A stretch of DNA of 64,000 bases, taken from Halomicrobium zhouii (GTDB lineage Archaea; Halobacteriota; Halobacteria; Halobacteriales; Haloarculaceae). Made by a program: the position numbers and the translations under genes. Where the stretch lies: positions 868,001 through 932,000 of the forward strand of contig NZ_FOZK01000001.1 of NCBI RefSeq assembly GCF_900114435.1. The letters are read 5' to 3'. The notes beneath the pieces are model-generated. The model had not been told where the DNA came from, ran no database searches, and saw nothing but the letters and a program-made list of their open reading frames with translations. Below, one piece after another: positions 1 through 8,145 of this stretch. Every line of letters starts with the position of its first letter. Position 1 is the stretch's first letter.

Positions 1-302
1 GGCCACACTGGCGACAGGTCCAACAGGGGAGGTTCGACCGGGCGTTTCGATCCTGGGTGGGTTCGTCTGTTGATGACATGGTGGCTGGCTGGACCGGCTG
101 GCAGGTTGTCTGCCGTCAGGCATACAGATGTCAGACAAGATATAAAGATTTTATATGATTTCTATATATTTATGGGATGTACGTCGGGCATGACGACGGC
201 CGCTGCTGACGGGCAAAACCAGTAGCGCTGCCGTGGACTCGCGACCGACTACGTACCGCTCTGATCCGACCAGACCGATCGGTAGACGTATTATAACGCC
301 TT
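1..302. other. Intergenic region, no gene recognised
   Basis: No convincing coding frame is seen at the left edge. The stretch around 138-180 is strikingly AT-rich (ATATAAAG, TTTATATG and TATATATTTATG runs) inside GC-rich surroundings. It could hold a promoter for a gene to the left or a remnant of mobile DNA. A TATA-like ATTATAA element lies at about 289-296 and would place transcription start near 318-322 for the downstream gene. Confidence 0.5.
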
Positions 303-329
303 ATGCGTGGATTAGACGAGTTTCGGCTG

Positions 330-1112
330 ATGACAGCCGACCCGGCCCACCTGGACCCAGCGCCGGACGGCCCCCTTGGGGCCGCGCGGCGCGCCCTGAC
401 CGTCGAACGCCAGCGAACGACCGACGAGCGCGACGCACTCGCGTCCTTCCTCGAACGGGTACGGAACGTGGACGTCGTCGAACCGACGCCCGTGCAGGGC
501 CCGAGACGAAAGATCCAGACACCTCAGACGACGGGTGTGGCCACCGTCCGCGACGCGTACGTGGAGACTGTGATGAGCGTCCCCCACTACGACGAGGAGT
601 ACGGCGACAGTTACGTAGAGAGCCTCGAGGCCGAGTTCGGAGCGGACGTCGCAGCGGCGCTCGTCCAGGGCCACTTCGGCGAGTACTGCAAGCAGTCGGT
701 GCTCGCGAAGACCGAACAGGCGCTGGACGAGCGGGAGCGATTTCTGTCGACGCTCGACGCCGAGCGGGAGTCGCTGGCCGACACCGAAGAACGGATCCAC
801 ACCATCCTGGACCGGGTCGAGGGAACGGTCGACGACGAGGACGGGAAGCCGTCGTTCAGCGCGCTCGAGGGGCGCCGGTCGACGCTGCAAAACCTGCAAG
901 CAGAGTGCGACGAGGTGGCCGCGGACAGACAGGCAGCCATCCGCCGCCAGCATCGCCAGCTCTGGGTTCCCCGGTCTGCACCGGACGTCCCCGCGTACGT
1001 ATACCAGGGGCTCGACGAGACGTATCCCGTCCTCTCGACGATTGCCGACCTGGGCGAGTGTATCACGAACCGCCGTCGAACCGTGGAACGGCGAATGAGC
1101 GAGGCAAAATAA
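330..1112 (+). CDS. DUF7260-like haloarchaeal protein of unknown function
   Basis: This acidic soluble protein of about 260 residues has no signal peptide or membrane segment. The middle (about residues 110-215) is rich in charged heptad-like stretches containing repeated ER, EES and DTEER motifs, so it is probably alpha-helical or coiled coil. The shape resembles haloarchaeal DUF7260 proteins. I assign that from memory of the family pattern and do not know a function. ATG at 303 is also open, but a TATA-like element at 289-296 predicts a transcript starting near 320, so ATG 330 is preferred. It converges on the downstream phosphodiesterase gene. Confidence 0.7.
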   Translation: MTADPAHLDPAPDGPLGAARRALTVERQRTTDERDALASFLERVRNVDVVEPTPVQGPRRKIQTPQTTGVATVRDAYVETVMSVPHYDEEYGDSYVESLEAEFGADVAAALVQGHFGEYCKQSVLAKTEQALDERERFLSTLDAERESLADTEERIHTILDRVEGTVDDEDGKPSFSALEGRRSTLQNLQAECDEVAADRQAAIRRQHRQLWVPRSAPDVPAYVYQGLDETYPVLSTIADLGECITNRRRTVERRMSEAK

Positions 1113-1223
1113 TGGCTGCGGGGAACTGTATGGAGCGCACGTCGCGATGACCTTCGAGCTAGTGGAACCGGCCGACCGGCTGCGGCCGGCGGCCGTCCCA
1201 ACTCGCGACGGCGCGACGCTCGT

Positions 1224-2105
1224 TTAGTGCCCTCGACGGCCCCGGCCTGGCCGGTCACCACGACTCTCGCGGGTCGCGAAGCTGGCCATGTGGGGGTAGT
1301 CAGCGATCAGCCCGTCGACGCCGAGTTCGACGGGCGTCCTCGCTTCTCGCCAGCTATCGATCGTCCAGACGTTGACGTCCCGGCCGTCCTCGTGTGCGGT
1401 TTCGACGAGGTCCTGGTCCAGGACCCCGGTCGACGGGTTGACCGCTTCCGCGTCGAGTTCGCGGGCGATCGCCAGGTTCTCGTCCTTGTTCCCCCCGAAT
1501 ATCGGGGCCACCGCGACGTTCGGGTCGACGTCCCGGACTGCCCTGAGCGCGTCCGGGTCGAACGAGGAGGCGTAGTACTCGCCACGATACTGCGACGCGA
1601 TCTCGAGTGTTCGCTCGGCGAACTCGGTCCAGGAGAGCGGGCCGGAATCCTTGAACTCGATGTTCATCGTCACCCTGGGCCACGCCGCGTCGAGCGTCTC
1701 GGCGAGCGTCGGGATCGTCTCGCCCGACTCCAGGACTTCCGCTTCCAGTACCGTCTCGGACGGCGTTTCGGCGACGAGTCCCTCCTCGTCGGTGAGGTCG
1801 TCGAGCGCCGCGTCGTGGAAGACGACGATCTCGCCGTCCGCAGTCGCTTCGACGTCGATCTCGATACGGTCGGCACCGAGGCGACACGACCCCTCGATGG
1901 CGGCGACCGTGTTCTGCGGATAGACGTCCCTGAATCCGCGGTGGGCCGTGATGGCGAGGTCGTCGTTTCGGCCTCGGCCCCGCCCCCAGTTTCTGGACGC
2001 CGATGCCGTCCCGCTGAGCGCCGCAGTGCCCAGCATCGCTCCAGTGGTCTTGAGAACGCCTCGTCGCGATACGTGCTTCGTCCGCCCCTCGGTATCCCGT
2101 GACAT
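1224..2105 (-). CDS. Tat-exported glycerophosphodiester phosphodiesterase
   Basis: A 293-residue GDPD-family TIM barrel that would cleave glycerophosphodiesters to glycerol 3-phosphate and an alcohol outside the cell. The N-terminus has a twin-arginine signal (SRRGVLKTT followed by a hydrophobic stretch ending at ASA). The family catalytic signature is complete: AHRG near residue 54, EIDV with its acidic pair near residue 82, and VFHD near residue 95. A CATATAAA-type TATA element lies about 35 bp upstream. It sits beside the phosphonate genes, so a role in phosphorus scavenging is likely. It is monocistronic in this window. Confidence 0.9.
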   Translation of the reverse strand: MSRDTEGRTKHVSRRGVLKTTGAMLGTAALSGTASASRNWGRGRGRNDDLAITAHRGFRDVYPQNTVAAIEGSCRLGADRIEIDVEATADGEIVVFHDAALDDLTDEEGLVAETPSETVLEAEVLESGETIPTLAETLDAAWPRVTMNIEFKDSGPLSWTEFAERTLEIASQYRGEYYASSFDPDALRAVRDVDPNVAVAPIFGGNKDENLAIARELDAEAVNPSTGVLDQDLVETAHEDGRDVNVWTIDSWREARTPVELGVDGLIADYPHMASFATRESRGDRPGRGRRGH

Positions 2106-2331
2106 CGTCTGAACCAGGGACCAGTGAGCTAATCACCGTTTATATGACATCTATAGTCTGATATTTTTGGTAGTGACTGGTAACGACCTGCTAGCGATCC
2201 TTCGAGGGCGTGGAAGGGGAACGACGATTCGGTGCCGTGTTATCGAGATTCTCGGCTGGAGGAAAACGGACGAACAGAAGCAGCGTCGATAGTGGAACGG
2301 TCGAGTAACGGCATCGCGTACCGGGGCGGAA

Positions 2332-3135
2332 TCACCCGAAACGGGTCGGCGGGGTTTCGATGTCGTCTTCGTCGACGCCCAGACACCGGGCGACGTCGGC
2401 AACCGACTTCGTCTCGAAGACGAAGTAGTCGGCCGGGACGGCGTCGACGATCTGACCATAGTCGGTGAGCGGCTCGTGGTCGTCGGCCGTGCCGTCGTTG
2501 TCGTGGAGGTGGCAGACCTGGATGCGGTCACCGAAGCGGTCGACGAAGTCGCGCCAGTGGTAGCCGCTCACCTTGGCGTGTCCGACGTCGAGTGTGACGC
2601 CAAGGTATTCGGGCAGGACGTTCGCCGCTCGGAGCGAGGATTCCAGGTCGTCTGGCGTCGTCGTGCAGCGCTGCTTCTCGTCGCTGACGGGCTGGTTCTC
2701 CAGGCAGAGCGGGACGCCGACGAACTGGGCGTACTCTGCGCACTCTCGCAGCGACCGGCGGGCGTTTTCGGCGGCCTTCTCCCTGACCCACGAGGGATAG
2801 CGATGCGGGACGGCACCGCCGTGGACGACGACGGCGCCCGCCCCGGCCGCCGCTGCATCGTCGAGCGTCTGCTTCACCTGGTCGACGGACGCTTCCCGGA
2901 CGGCGTCGTTGAAACTTCCCATGTTCCAGTCGCGGAACGGTGCGTGATACGTGACGGACACGCCGTACCGGTCGGCAATAGTGCCGAGTTCCGCCGGCGA
3001 GGGCGCGTCGGGATGGCCGTGGAGGTACTCGCGCTTGAGCTCGACGTGGGAGAGCCCGAGCTCGGTGACGTACTCGACGAACTGCTCGACAGAGACGCCG
3101 AAGCGGACGTCCATCGCGGCGCCAACCGACGTCAT
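2332..3135 (-). CDS. Endonuclease IV-like TIM-barrel protein at the end of the C-P lyase operon
   Basis: A 267-residue AP_endonuc_2 (xylose isomerase-like) barrel, last gene of the phnG-M operon. ATG at 3135 overlaps the phnM stop as ATGA, which fixes the start. The generic label would be sugar phosphate isomerase/epimerase, but residues in order match the metal ligands of endonuclease IV: H64, H105, E146, D183 and H186 (DVGH), H211, D218 and H220, E241. Epimerases of the fold need only E, D, H, E. A three-metal phosphodiesterase is therefore plausible. PhnP and PhnN are absent from this window, so the protein may open the ribose 1,2-cyclic phosphate formed by C-P lyase. The fold and position are seen; the activity is inference. 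Confidence 0.85.
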   Translation of the reverse strand: MTSVGAAMDVRFGVSVEQFVEYVTELGLSHVELKREYLHGHPDAPSPAELGTIADRYGVSVTYHAPFRDWNMGSFNDAVREASVDQVKQTLDDAAAAGAGAVVVHGGAVPHRYPSWVREKAAENARRSLRECAEYAQFVGVPLCLENQPVSDEKQRCTTTPDDLESSLRAANVLPEYLGVTLDVGHAKVSGYHWRDFVDRFGDRIQVCHLHDNDGTADDHEPLTDYGQIVDAVPADYFVFETKSVADVARCLGVDEDDIETPPTRFG

Positions 3136-4373
3136 CGCGTCCCCTCCGCCCGGTAGACTGGCTCGCCGGCGACGAACGCCCGCGACACCGTCGGCGTCGG
3201 CTCCCGGTCCACGACGACGAGGTCGGCGCGCGCGCCCGTCTCGATACGGCCGCGGTCCGGGAGCCCGGCCGCACTCGCCGGGTTCGCCGTCACTCTCGCG
3301 ACTCGCTCGGGGAGCGGCTCGTCGGTCTCGACGAACGTCCCGGCCAGGAGCGAGAGCGGGTGGTAGTCGGCGACCAGCGCGTCGACGACCCCGGCCTCGA
3401 TGGCGTCCGCGGTGGCGAGGTTCCCCCACTGACTCTCCCCGCGGACGAGGTTCGGTGCGCCCATCGTCACGGTCATCCCGAGCTCGTGGGCCCGTTCGGC
3501 CGTCGCCATCGTGATGGGGTACTCCGAGATGTCGACGCCCGCTTCGGCGAGGCGTTCGACCTCTGCGGGGTCCTCGTCGTCGTGGGACGCCGTGACGGCG
3601 CCGTTCGCGTGGGCACAGTCGACGACGCGTTCGATCCGCTCGCGGATGGTCGCCATCGAGACGTCGCCGCGCTCGGCGATCATCTGTTCGGCCTCCTCGA
3701 CGGTGTGGTCGTGCGAATCCCGGTAGTACTGGAGGAACGCCTCCTCGTCCCGGAACTGCCCCTTGCCGGGGACGTGGCTCATGACCGAGACGAGGTCGGC
3801 GTTGCCGGCCTCGGTCACGTCGACGACGGCGTCGACGCACTCGGGCTGGGTGACTTCACAGCGCGCGTGGAGGCGGTGGTCGGCCAGCAGGTCGTCCGTC
3901 GACTCGATGGCGTCGGTCAGCTCGGCGCCGAGTTCGGGCGACCGGTCGGCGTCGGGGTCGATCTCGAAGGAGATGGCGTGGAACTTCGTCGTGATGCCCG
4001 CCGCGAGGTTCGCCCGGTCCGCCGCCGCCAGCGCCATGTGGGTGTCCATGCGCGCCCCCGCACGCGGGTGCAGGTGCGATTCGATGTCGTCGCCGTGGAG
4101 GTCGACCAGCCCCGGCAGGACGTACTGGCCGTCGGCGTCGACGGTCACGGCCCCGTTCTCGTCCACGTCACCGACGCCGACGATGCGGTCGCCCTCGATG
4201 CGGACGCCGCCCTCGACGACCGCGTCGGGCGTGACGACGGTCGCGTTCGTCACGGCGACGGCCGACGCGGAATCGGTCGGCAGTTCACCGGTGGACTGCG
4301 GTCGCTGGCTCACGCGACCACCGGAAGAGCGTCGCTCTTCCGAGGCCTCGTTCGCTTCACGCTGTTCGCTCAC
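3132..4373 (-). CDS. phnM: Alpha-D-ribose 1-methylphosphonate 5-triphosphate diphosphatase (PhnM)
   Basis: A 413-residue amidohydrolase-fold PhnM, which releases pyrophosphate from ribose 1-methylphosphonate 5-triphosphate before C-P bond cleavage. Metal-site motifs include DLHGDDIE and SHLHPR near residue 80, TASHDDED near residue 260, and a C-terminal VADYHP. The start is GTG 4373, which overlaps the phnL stop as GTGA. The first 20 codons lie in a 60-bp segment bounded by 15-bp direct repeats, and a second in-frame GTG at 4313 sits in the same repeat context. The conserved domain begins after about residue 35, so either start gives a full enzyme. Confidence 0.95.
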   Translation of the reverse strand: MSEQREANEASEERRSSGGRVSQRPQSTGELPTDSASAVAVTNATVVTPDAVVEGGVRIEGDRIVGVGDVDENGAVTVDADGQYVLPGLVDLHGDDIESHLHPRAGARMDTHMALAAADRANLAAGITTKFHAISFEIDPDADRSPELGAELTDAIESTDDLLADHRLHARCEVTQPECVDAVVDVTEAGNADLVSVMSHVPGKGQFRDEEAFLQYYRDSHDHTVEEAEQMIAERGDVSMATIRERIERVVDCAHANGAVTASHDDEDPAEVERLAEAGVDISEYPITMATAERAHELGMTVTMGAPNLVRGESQWGNLATADAIEAGVVDALVADYHPLSLLAGTFVETDEPLPERVARVTANPASAAGLPDRGRIETGARADLVVVDREPTPTVSRAFVAGEPVYRAEGTR

Positions 4374-4382
4374 GCGACCACC
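4308..4382. repeat. 60-bp insert bounded by 15-bp direct repeats at the phnL/phnM junction
   Basis: A 15-bp sequence (GCTCACGCGACCACC on the plus strand) occurs at 4308-4322 and again at 4368-4382, exactly 60 bp apart. Between them, 4322-4331 and 4333-4342 form a perfect 10-bp inverted repeat with a 1-bp spacer (CGGAAGAGCG and its complement). Both direct repeats carry the GTGAGC start context of phnM, so the reading frame stays open. It looks like a tiny inverted-repeat element with a duplicated target. Confidence 0.7.
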
Positions 4383-5107
4383 TCCCCCTCCTCGGCGAAC
4401 GCCTCGACCGGGACCACGCGTTGCAGTTCGCCCCCGTCGAGCACGGCCACGCGGTCGGCGACCCGTTCGACGACGTCGCGGTCGTGGAAGACGCCGACGA
4501 CCGTCGTCTCCGCGTCCGTTGATTCGGATAGCAACTCGATGGCCGCCGTCCGCGTCTCGGGGTCGAGCGCACTGGTCGGCTCGTCGAGCAGGAGGAGCTC
4601 CGGTTCCGGCGCGAGCGCCTGCGCGAGGTTCACCCGCTGGCGCTCGCCGCCCGAGAACGTCGCCGGGTAGGCCTCCCACAGCTCTTCCGGGAGGCCGAGG
4701 GCGTCCAGTAGCTCGCGGGCGCGTTCGCGGGCGTCGGCCGCCGACACTCCGCGCTCCAGGAGCGGCCGCGCGACGACGTCGACGGCGGGGACGCGCGGAA
4801 TCTCGTCGAGGAACTGCGACGCGTAGCCGAGCGTCGAGTTCCGGATGGCCATCACTGTGCGGTCGTCACAGGTCGCCAGGTCGACGTCCGCGGGGTGGTA
4901 GACCGTCGACCCGGCCGTCGGTTCGTACGTCCGGTAGAGACACTTCAGCAGCGAGGACTTGCCGCTGCCGGACTCGCCCACGACGGCGAGGAACTCGCCG
5001 CCGCGGACGGTGAACGATACGTCGTCGAGCCCGACGACCTGTTTGTCGCCGAGCGCGTGCATGTCGAAGGTCTTGGTGAGCCCCTCGACGGTGAGAACGT
5101 CGGTCAT
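4370..5107 (-). CDS. phnL: C-P lyase system ABC-type ATPase PhnL
   Basis: A 245-residue ABC ATPase of the C-P lyase complex. Walker A is GESGSGKSS near residue 45, the signature is FSGGERQRVNLAQAL near residue 149, and Walker B is LLLLDEPTSALD. It has the size and PhnL-specific features (YRTYEPTAGS after Walker A) of the family and has no transport partner. In E. coli PhnK and PhnL bind the PhnGHIJ core rather than a membrane permease. It overlaps phnK (ATGA) upstream and phnM (GTGA) downstream, so translation is probably coupled. Confidence 0.95.
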   Translation of the reverse strand: MTDVLTVEGLTKTFDMHALGDKQVVGLDDVSFTVRGGEFLAVVGESGSGKSSLLKCLYRTYEPTAGSTVYHPADVDLATCDDRTVMAIRNSTLGYASQFLDEIPRVPAVDVVARPLLERGVSAADARERARELLDALGLPEELWEAYPATFSGGERQRVNLAQALAPEPELLLLDEPTSALDPETRTAAIELLSESTDAETTVVGVFHDRDVVERVADRVAVLDGGELQRVVPVEAFAEEGEVVA

Positions 5108-5934
5108 ATGACTGAGTTGATGAGGGTCTGCGTGTACTCGTGGTGCGGGTCCTCCATGACGCGGTCCGTCAAGCCGGTCTCGACGACGCGCCCGTGGCGC
5201 ATCACGAGCGTCCGGTCGGCCAGCAGCCTGACGACGCCGAGGTCGTGGCTGACGACGACGGCGGCCACGTCCTGCTCGCGCTGGATGCGCCGGAACATGT
5301 CCAGGACGCGGGCCTGGACGCTGACGTCGAGCCCGGTCGTCGGTTCGTCCAGGATCACCACGTCCGGGTCGGTGGCCAGCGCGCGAGCGATCTGGACGCG
5401 CCGTTGCATCCCACCGCTGTACGTCTCCGTCGGGTCGTCCATCCGCTCGACCGGGACCTCCGTCTCTTCGAAGAGGTCGCGGACGCGGTCGCGGACGTCC
5501 CCGTAGTTGCGCCAGCCGGCGGCGAGCAGCTTCTCGGCGACGTTGCCGCCGCCGGTGAACGACAGGTTCAGCCCGTCGCGGACGTGCTGGTGGACGAGGC
5601 CGACCGCGCCGTTCCGGAGCCGGTGACGCGTCTCGTAGTCGGCGTCCAGGAGGTTGCCGTCGTGGCCGTCGAGTCGGACGTCACCGCTGGCCTGCCCATC
5701 GGCCGCGCGTTCGAGCGCGAGTAGCTCCGCGACGCTGGACTTCCCCGAGCCGGACTCGCCGACGACGCCCAGCACCTTGCCGGGCTCGACGTCGAGCGAG
5801 ACGTCGGCACAGGCCACCACGGCGCCGCATTCGGGACACTGGTTCGTCCCCGCGTCGTCGCCGGTTAGTTCGACGCAGTCGCCACAGGAGTCGCCGTAGA
5901 CCCGCCGCAGGCCGCTGGCGTCCAGGAGCGTCAC
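5104..5934 (-). CDS. phnK: C-P lyase system ABC-type ATPase PhnK with a Cys-rich insert
   Basis: A 276-residue ABC ATPase that docks on PhnJ in the C-P lyase core. Walker A is GESGSGKSS, the signature is YSGGMQRRVQIARAL, and Walker B is VVILDEPTTGLD. Near the N-terminus it carries an insertion not present in E. coli PhnK, with C17, C20, C33, C36 and C42 in a CxxC-12-CxxC layout, probably a small zinc ribbon. I recall such inserts in some non-proteobacterial PhnK proteins. The start is GTG 5934, overlapping the phnJ stop as GTGA. Confidence 0.95.
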   Translation of the reverse strand: MTLLDASGLRRVYGDSCGDCVELTGDDAGTNQCPECGAVVACADVSLDVEPGKVLGVVGESGSGKSSVAELLALERAADGQASGDVRLDGHDGNLLDADYETRHRLRNGAVGLVHQHVRDGLNLSFTGGGNVAEKLLAAGWRNYGDVRDRVRDLFEETEVPVERMDDPTETYSGGMQRRVQIARALATDPDVVILDEPTTGLDVSVQARVLDMFRRIQREQDVAAVVVSHDLGVVRLLADRTLVMRHGRVVETGLTDRVMEDPHHEYTQTLINSVI

Positions 5935-6989
5935 GCGTCGTCACCTCCGTTCGTAGCCATCTCATCAGCCGTCGGCCCGCCCGGCGTCCCTGGCCCCCAG
6001 TCCACCCCGTCGCGGTCGAGGTGGTGGTCCTTGGCCAGGCCGGGCTCGTCCTGCCGTTTCAGGCAGAAGCTGGTGTCGTTGCAGACGTACAGCCGGTCGC
6101 CTTCCCCGGTCTCGATCTCGGTGAGGTACGTGTCCGTCGACCCGCAGGAGCGACACGCCTGGTCGGGGAACCGCTCGACCTGGAACGATTTGTCTGCGAA
6201 CGCCAGAGGCTCGACGTCGGTGTGGGGCGGCACCGCGTAGATGCGGGCCTCGCGACCGGCCGCGAAGACGAACAGGTTGTCCGCGTCGTCCAGTTTCGGC
6301 ACGTCCCAGCGCGGGATGGGCGATGGGTCCATCAGGTAGCGCCCGGCGACCATCGTCGGGTACCGGGCCGCGATCTGGATCTCGCCCCACTCGACGACGT
6401 TCTCGTAGAGGTGGACCCACATCTTGCCGTAGTTCGCGTGGGCGTGACGCCGGCGGTTCGCCGCGTCGGAGGAGTCGACCTTCCGGAGCGCGTCGGTGAT
6501 GGGTACCTGGAGGACGAGGATCTGGTCCTCGTCCAGGACTTCCTCTGGGATCCGGTGACGGGTCTGGATCACGTCGGCCTCCGTCGTGTCGGTCGTCGTC
6601 TCGACCTCGGCGGTCGTCTCCGCGAGGCGGCGGACGTTGGCGGCGTTGACGCTCTCGTCGCTCCCCTGGTCGATGACCTTGAACGCGTCGTCGGGCCCGA
6701 GGAGGGAGAGCGACGCCTGGATGCCGCCGGTGCCCCACCCGCGAGCGAGTGGCATCGGCCGGGACGCGAAGGGCACCTGGTGGCCCGGGATGGCGATGCC
6801 CTTCAGGATGGCTCGCCGGACCTCGCGCTTGGTGTGCTCGTCGAGGTAGGCGTAGTTGTACCCCGAGAGCCCCTCGCCGGAGAGGTCGTCGACGGCGTCC
6901 GCGACGGACGACGCCGCGACCGCCGTCCCGCTCTCGGTGGCGGCTGCCGGATCGGTCCCGTCGGCCGCGTCCGCTTCCGTGTCAGTCAT
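5931..6989 (-). CDS. phnJ: Alpha-D-ribose 1-methylphosphonate 5-phosphate C-P lyase PhnJ
   Basis: A 352-residue radical-SAM C-P lyase catalytic subunit, which cleaves the carbon-phosphorus bond to give ribose 1,2-cyclic phosphate 5-phosphate and the alkane. The cysteine set matches E. coli PhnJ: C279 and C282 (CRSC), C303 and C309, with the last as the likely thiyl cysteine and the others as iron-sulfur ligands. The IPG glycine, E. coli Gly32, is G69. Strongly conserved blocks are GYNYAYLDE, GWGTGGIQ, VIQTRHRIPE and DPSPIPRWD. A 40-residue Ala/Asp-rich N-terminal extension is typical of haloarchaeal proteins. It overlaps phnI by 8 bp. Confidence 0.97.
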   Translation of the reverse strand: MTDTEADAADGTDPAAATESGTAVAASSVADAVDDLSGEGLSGYNYAYLDEHTKREVRRAILKGIAIPGHQVPFASRPMPLARGWGTGGIQASLSLLGPDDAFKVIDQGSDESVNAANVRRLAETTAEVETTTDTTEADVIQTRHRIPEEVLDEDQILVLQVPITDALRKVDSSDAANRRRHAHANYGKMWVHLYENVVEWGEIQIAARYPTMVAGRYLMDPSPIPRWDVPKLDDADNLFVFAAGREARIYAVPPHTDVEPLAFADKSFQVERFPDQACRSCGSTDTYLTEIETGEGDRLYVCNDTSFCLKRQDEPGLAKDHHLDRDGVDWGPGTPGGPTADEMATNGGDDA

Positions 6990-8145
6990 CGTCGCTCACC
7001 TCCGGGGCGGCCACGGCGTCGTCGGCTGCCGGTTCGTCTCTCTCATCGGCGGGGGACTCGTCCGCCGTCTCGGCTCCCGCGTCGAGCCCACGGCCCTCCC
7101 GGACGGCGCGGATGCGGTCGAGGATGCTCTGGAAGGTGACGTAGTGGGGGAGTTTGAGGTGCTCGATGAAGCCAAAGGAGTCCAGCCCGTCGACGGCGTC
7201 GAGGACGAACTCGGCGTTCTCGGCGGGCTCCGCTTCGCTATCGAGCTGGATCGACGCGTCGAGGATGGTCATCGCGATGGTCTTGCGCTCGTTCCGGCCG
7301 AAGGTGAGGCCGTAGCCGAAGGCGAACTGCGGGTCGTCGCGCTTGGCGTACACGGGCACGACGGCCTCGGACTCGCTCACCTCGACGTCGGTGACCCGGA
7401 CGTCGTCGCCGGTGTATGGGTGGGTGATCCGGACGGGGAGCTTCCCGACCCGGACCTCGGCGAGCGTCGGGTGGACCTGGCCGTAGCCGCGCATGGCCGA
7501 GTAGCCCAGCGCGGTGACGGCGCCGGTCTCGCCGCGGGCGAGTTCCTGGAGCACCTCGTCCCGGTCCGCGGGGTGGGTGACCGGTTCGCGCGTCGTGTCG
7601 GTCGGCTCGTCGAACTCGTCTGCGTCGGCCGCTGGCTCGTGAACGAGCCCTTCGGACCGGAGGACGTCCATGACGTTCTGTACCGTGGTCGGCTCCGCGT
7701 CAGGGAGGTCCCAGTCCGCGGTCGGGTCGGTCTCGTCCGCACCGTCGATGTCGAAGTCGAGCAGGCGCTGGGTGTAGTCCTTGGTCGGGCCGAGTATCTG
7801 GCCGCCGGGGACGTCCTTGTACGCCGGCGATACTCGGCGCGTCGCGAACAGCTCCGACGGGTCGACCGGGTCTGTCTCGTCCCACCGCTCCAGCGTCGAG
7901 CGATAGGCCTGCAGGAGGAACGACGCCTCGACGGTGTCGCCCTGTGCCTGGATCACCGCGAGCGCAGCGAGTCGCGGCGCGTACAGCCCGCCCTCGCTCA
8001 TCGCCTGGGAAGTGAGTCGCGAGAGCTGGCCGTCGACCTGGTCGACGGAGAGCGACGGTTCGTCCGCGTCGAGGCGCTGCTTCTCGAAGAGGTCCTCGGC
8101 GCGTTCGATGATCTCCTCGCCGGCCGTGACGGCAACGTAGCCCAC
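6982..8145 (-). CDS. phnI: C-P lyase core subunit PhnI
   Basis: A 387-residue PhnI, the core subunit that, with PhnG, H and L, swaps the adenine of ATP for a phosphonate to form ribose 1-phosphonate 5-triphosphate. Recognisable blocks are GYVAVTAGEEII at the N-terminus, a conserved EGGLYAPRLAALA segment, and GYSAMRGYGQVHPTLAE in the middle. The C-terminus has a 40-residue acidic tail. The start is GTG 8145, directly adjacent to the phnH TAA stop. It is fourth from the 3' end of the core genes in a tightly packed operon. Confidence 0.95.
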   Translation of the reverse strand: MGYVAVTAGEEIIERAEDLFEKQRLDADEPSLSVDQVDGQLSRLTSQAMSEGGLYAPRLAALAVIQAQGDTVEASFLLQAYRSTLERWDETDPVDPSELFATRRVSPAYKDVPGGQILGPTKDYTQRLLDFDIDGADETDPTADWDLPDAEPTTVQNVMDVLRSEGLVHEPAADADEFDEPTDTTREPVTHPADRDEVLQELARGETGAVTALGYSAMRGYGQVHPTLAEVRVGKLPVRITHPYTGDDVRVTDVEVSESEAVVPVYAKRDDPQFAFGYGLTFGRNERKTIAMTILDASIQLDSEAEPAENAEFVLDAVDGLDSFGFIEHLKLPHYVTFQSILDRIRAVREGRGLDAGAETADESPADERDEPAADDAVAAPEVSDDD

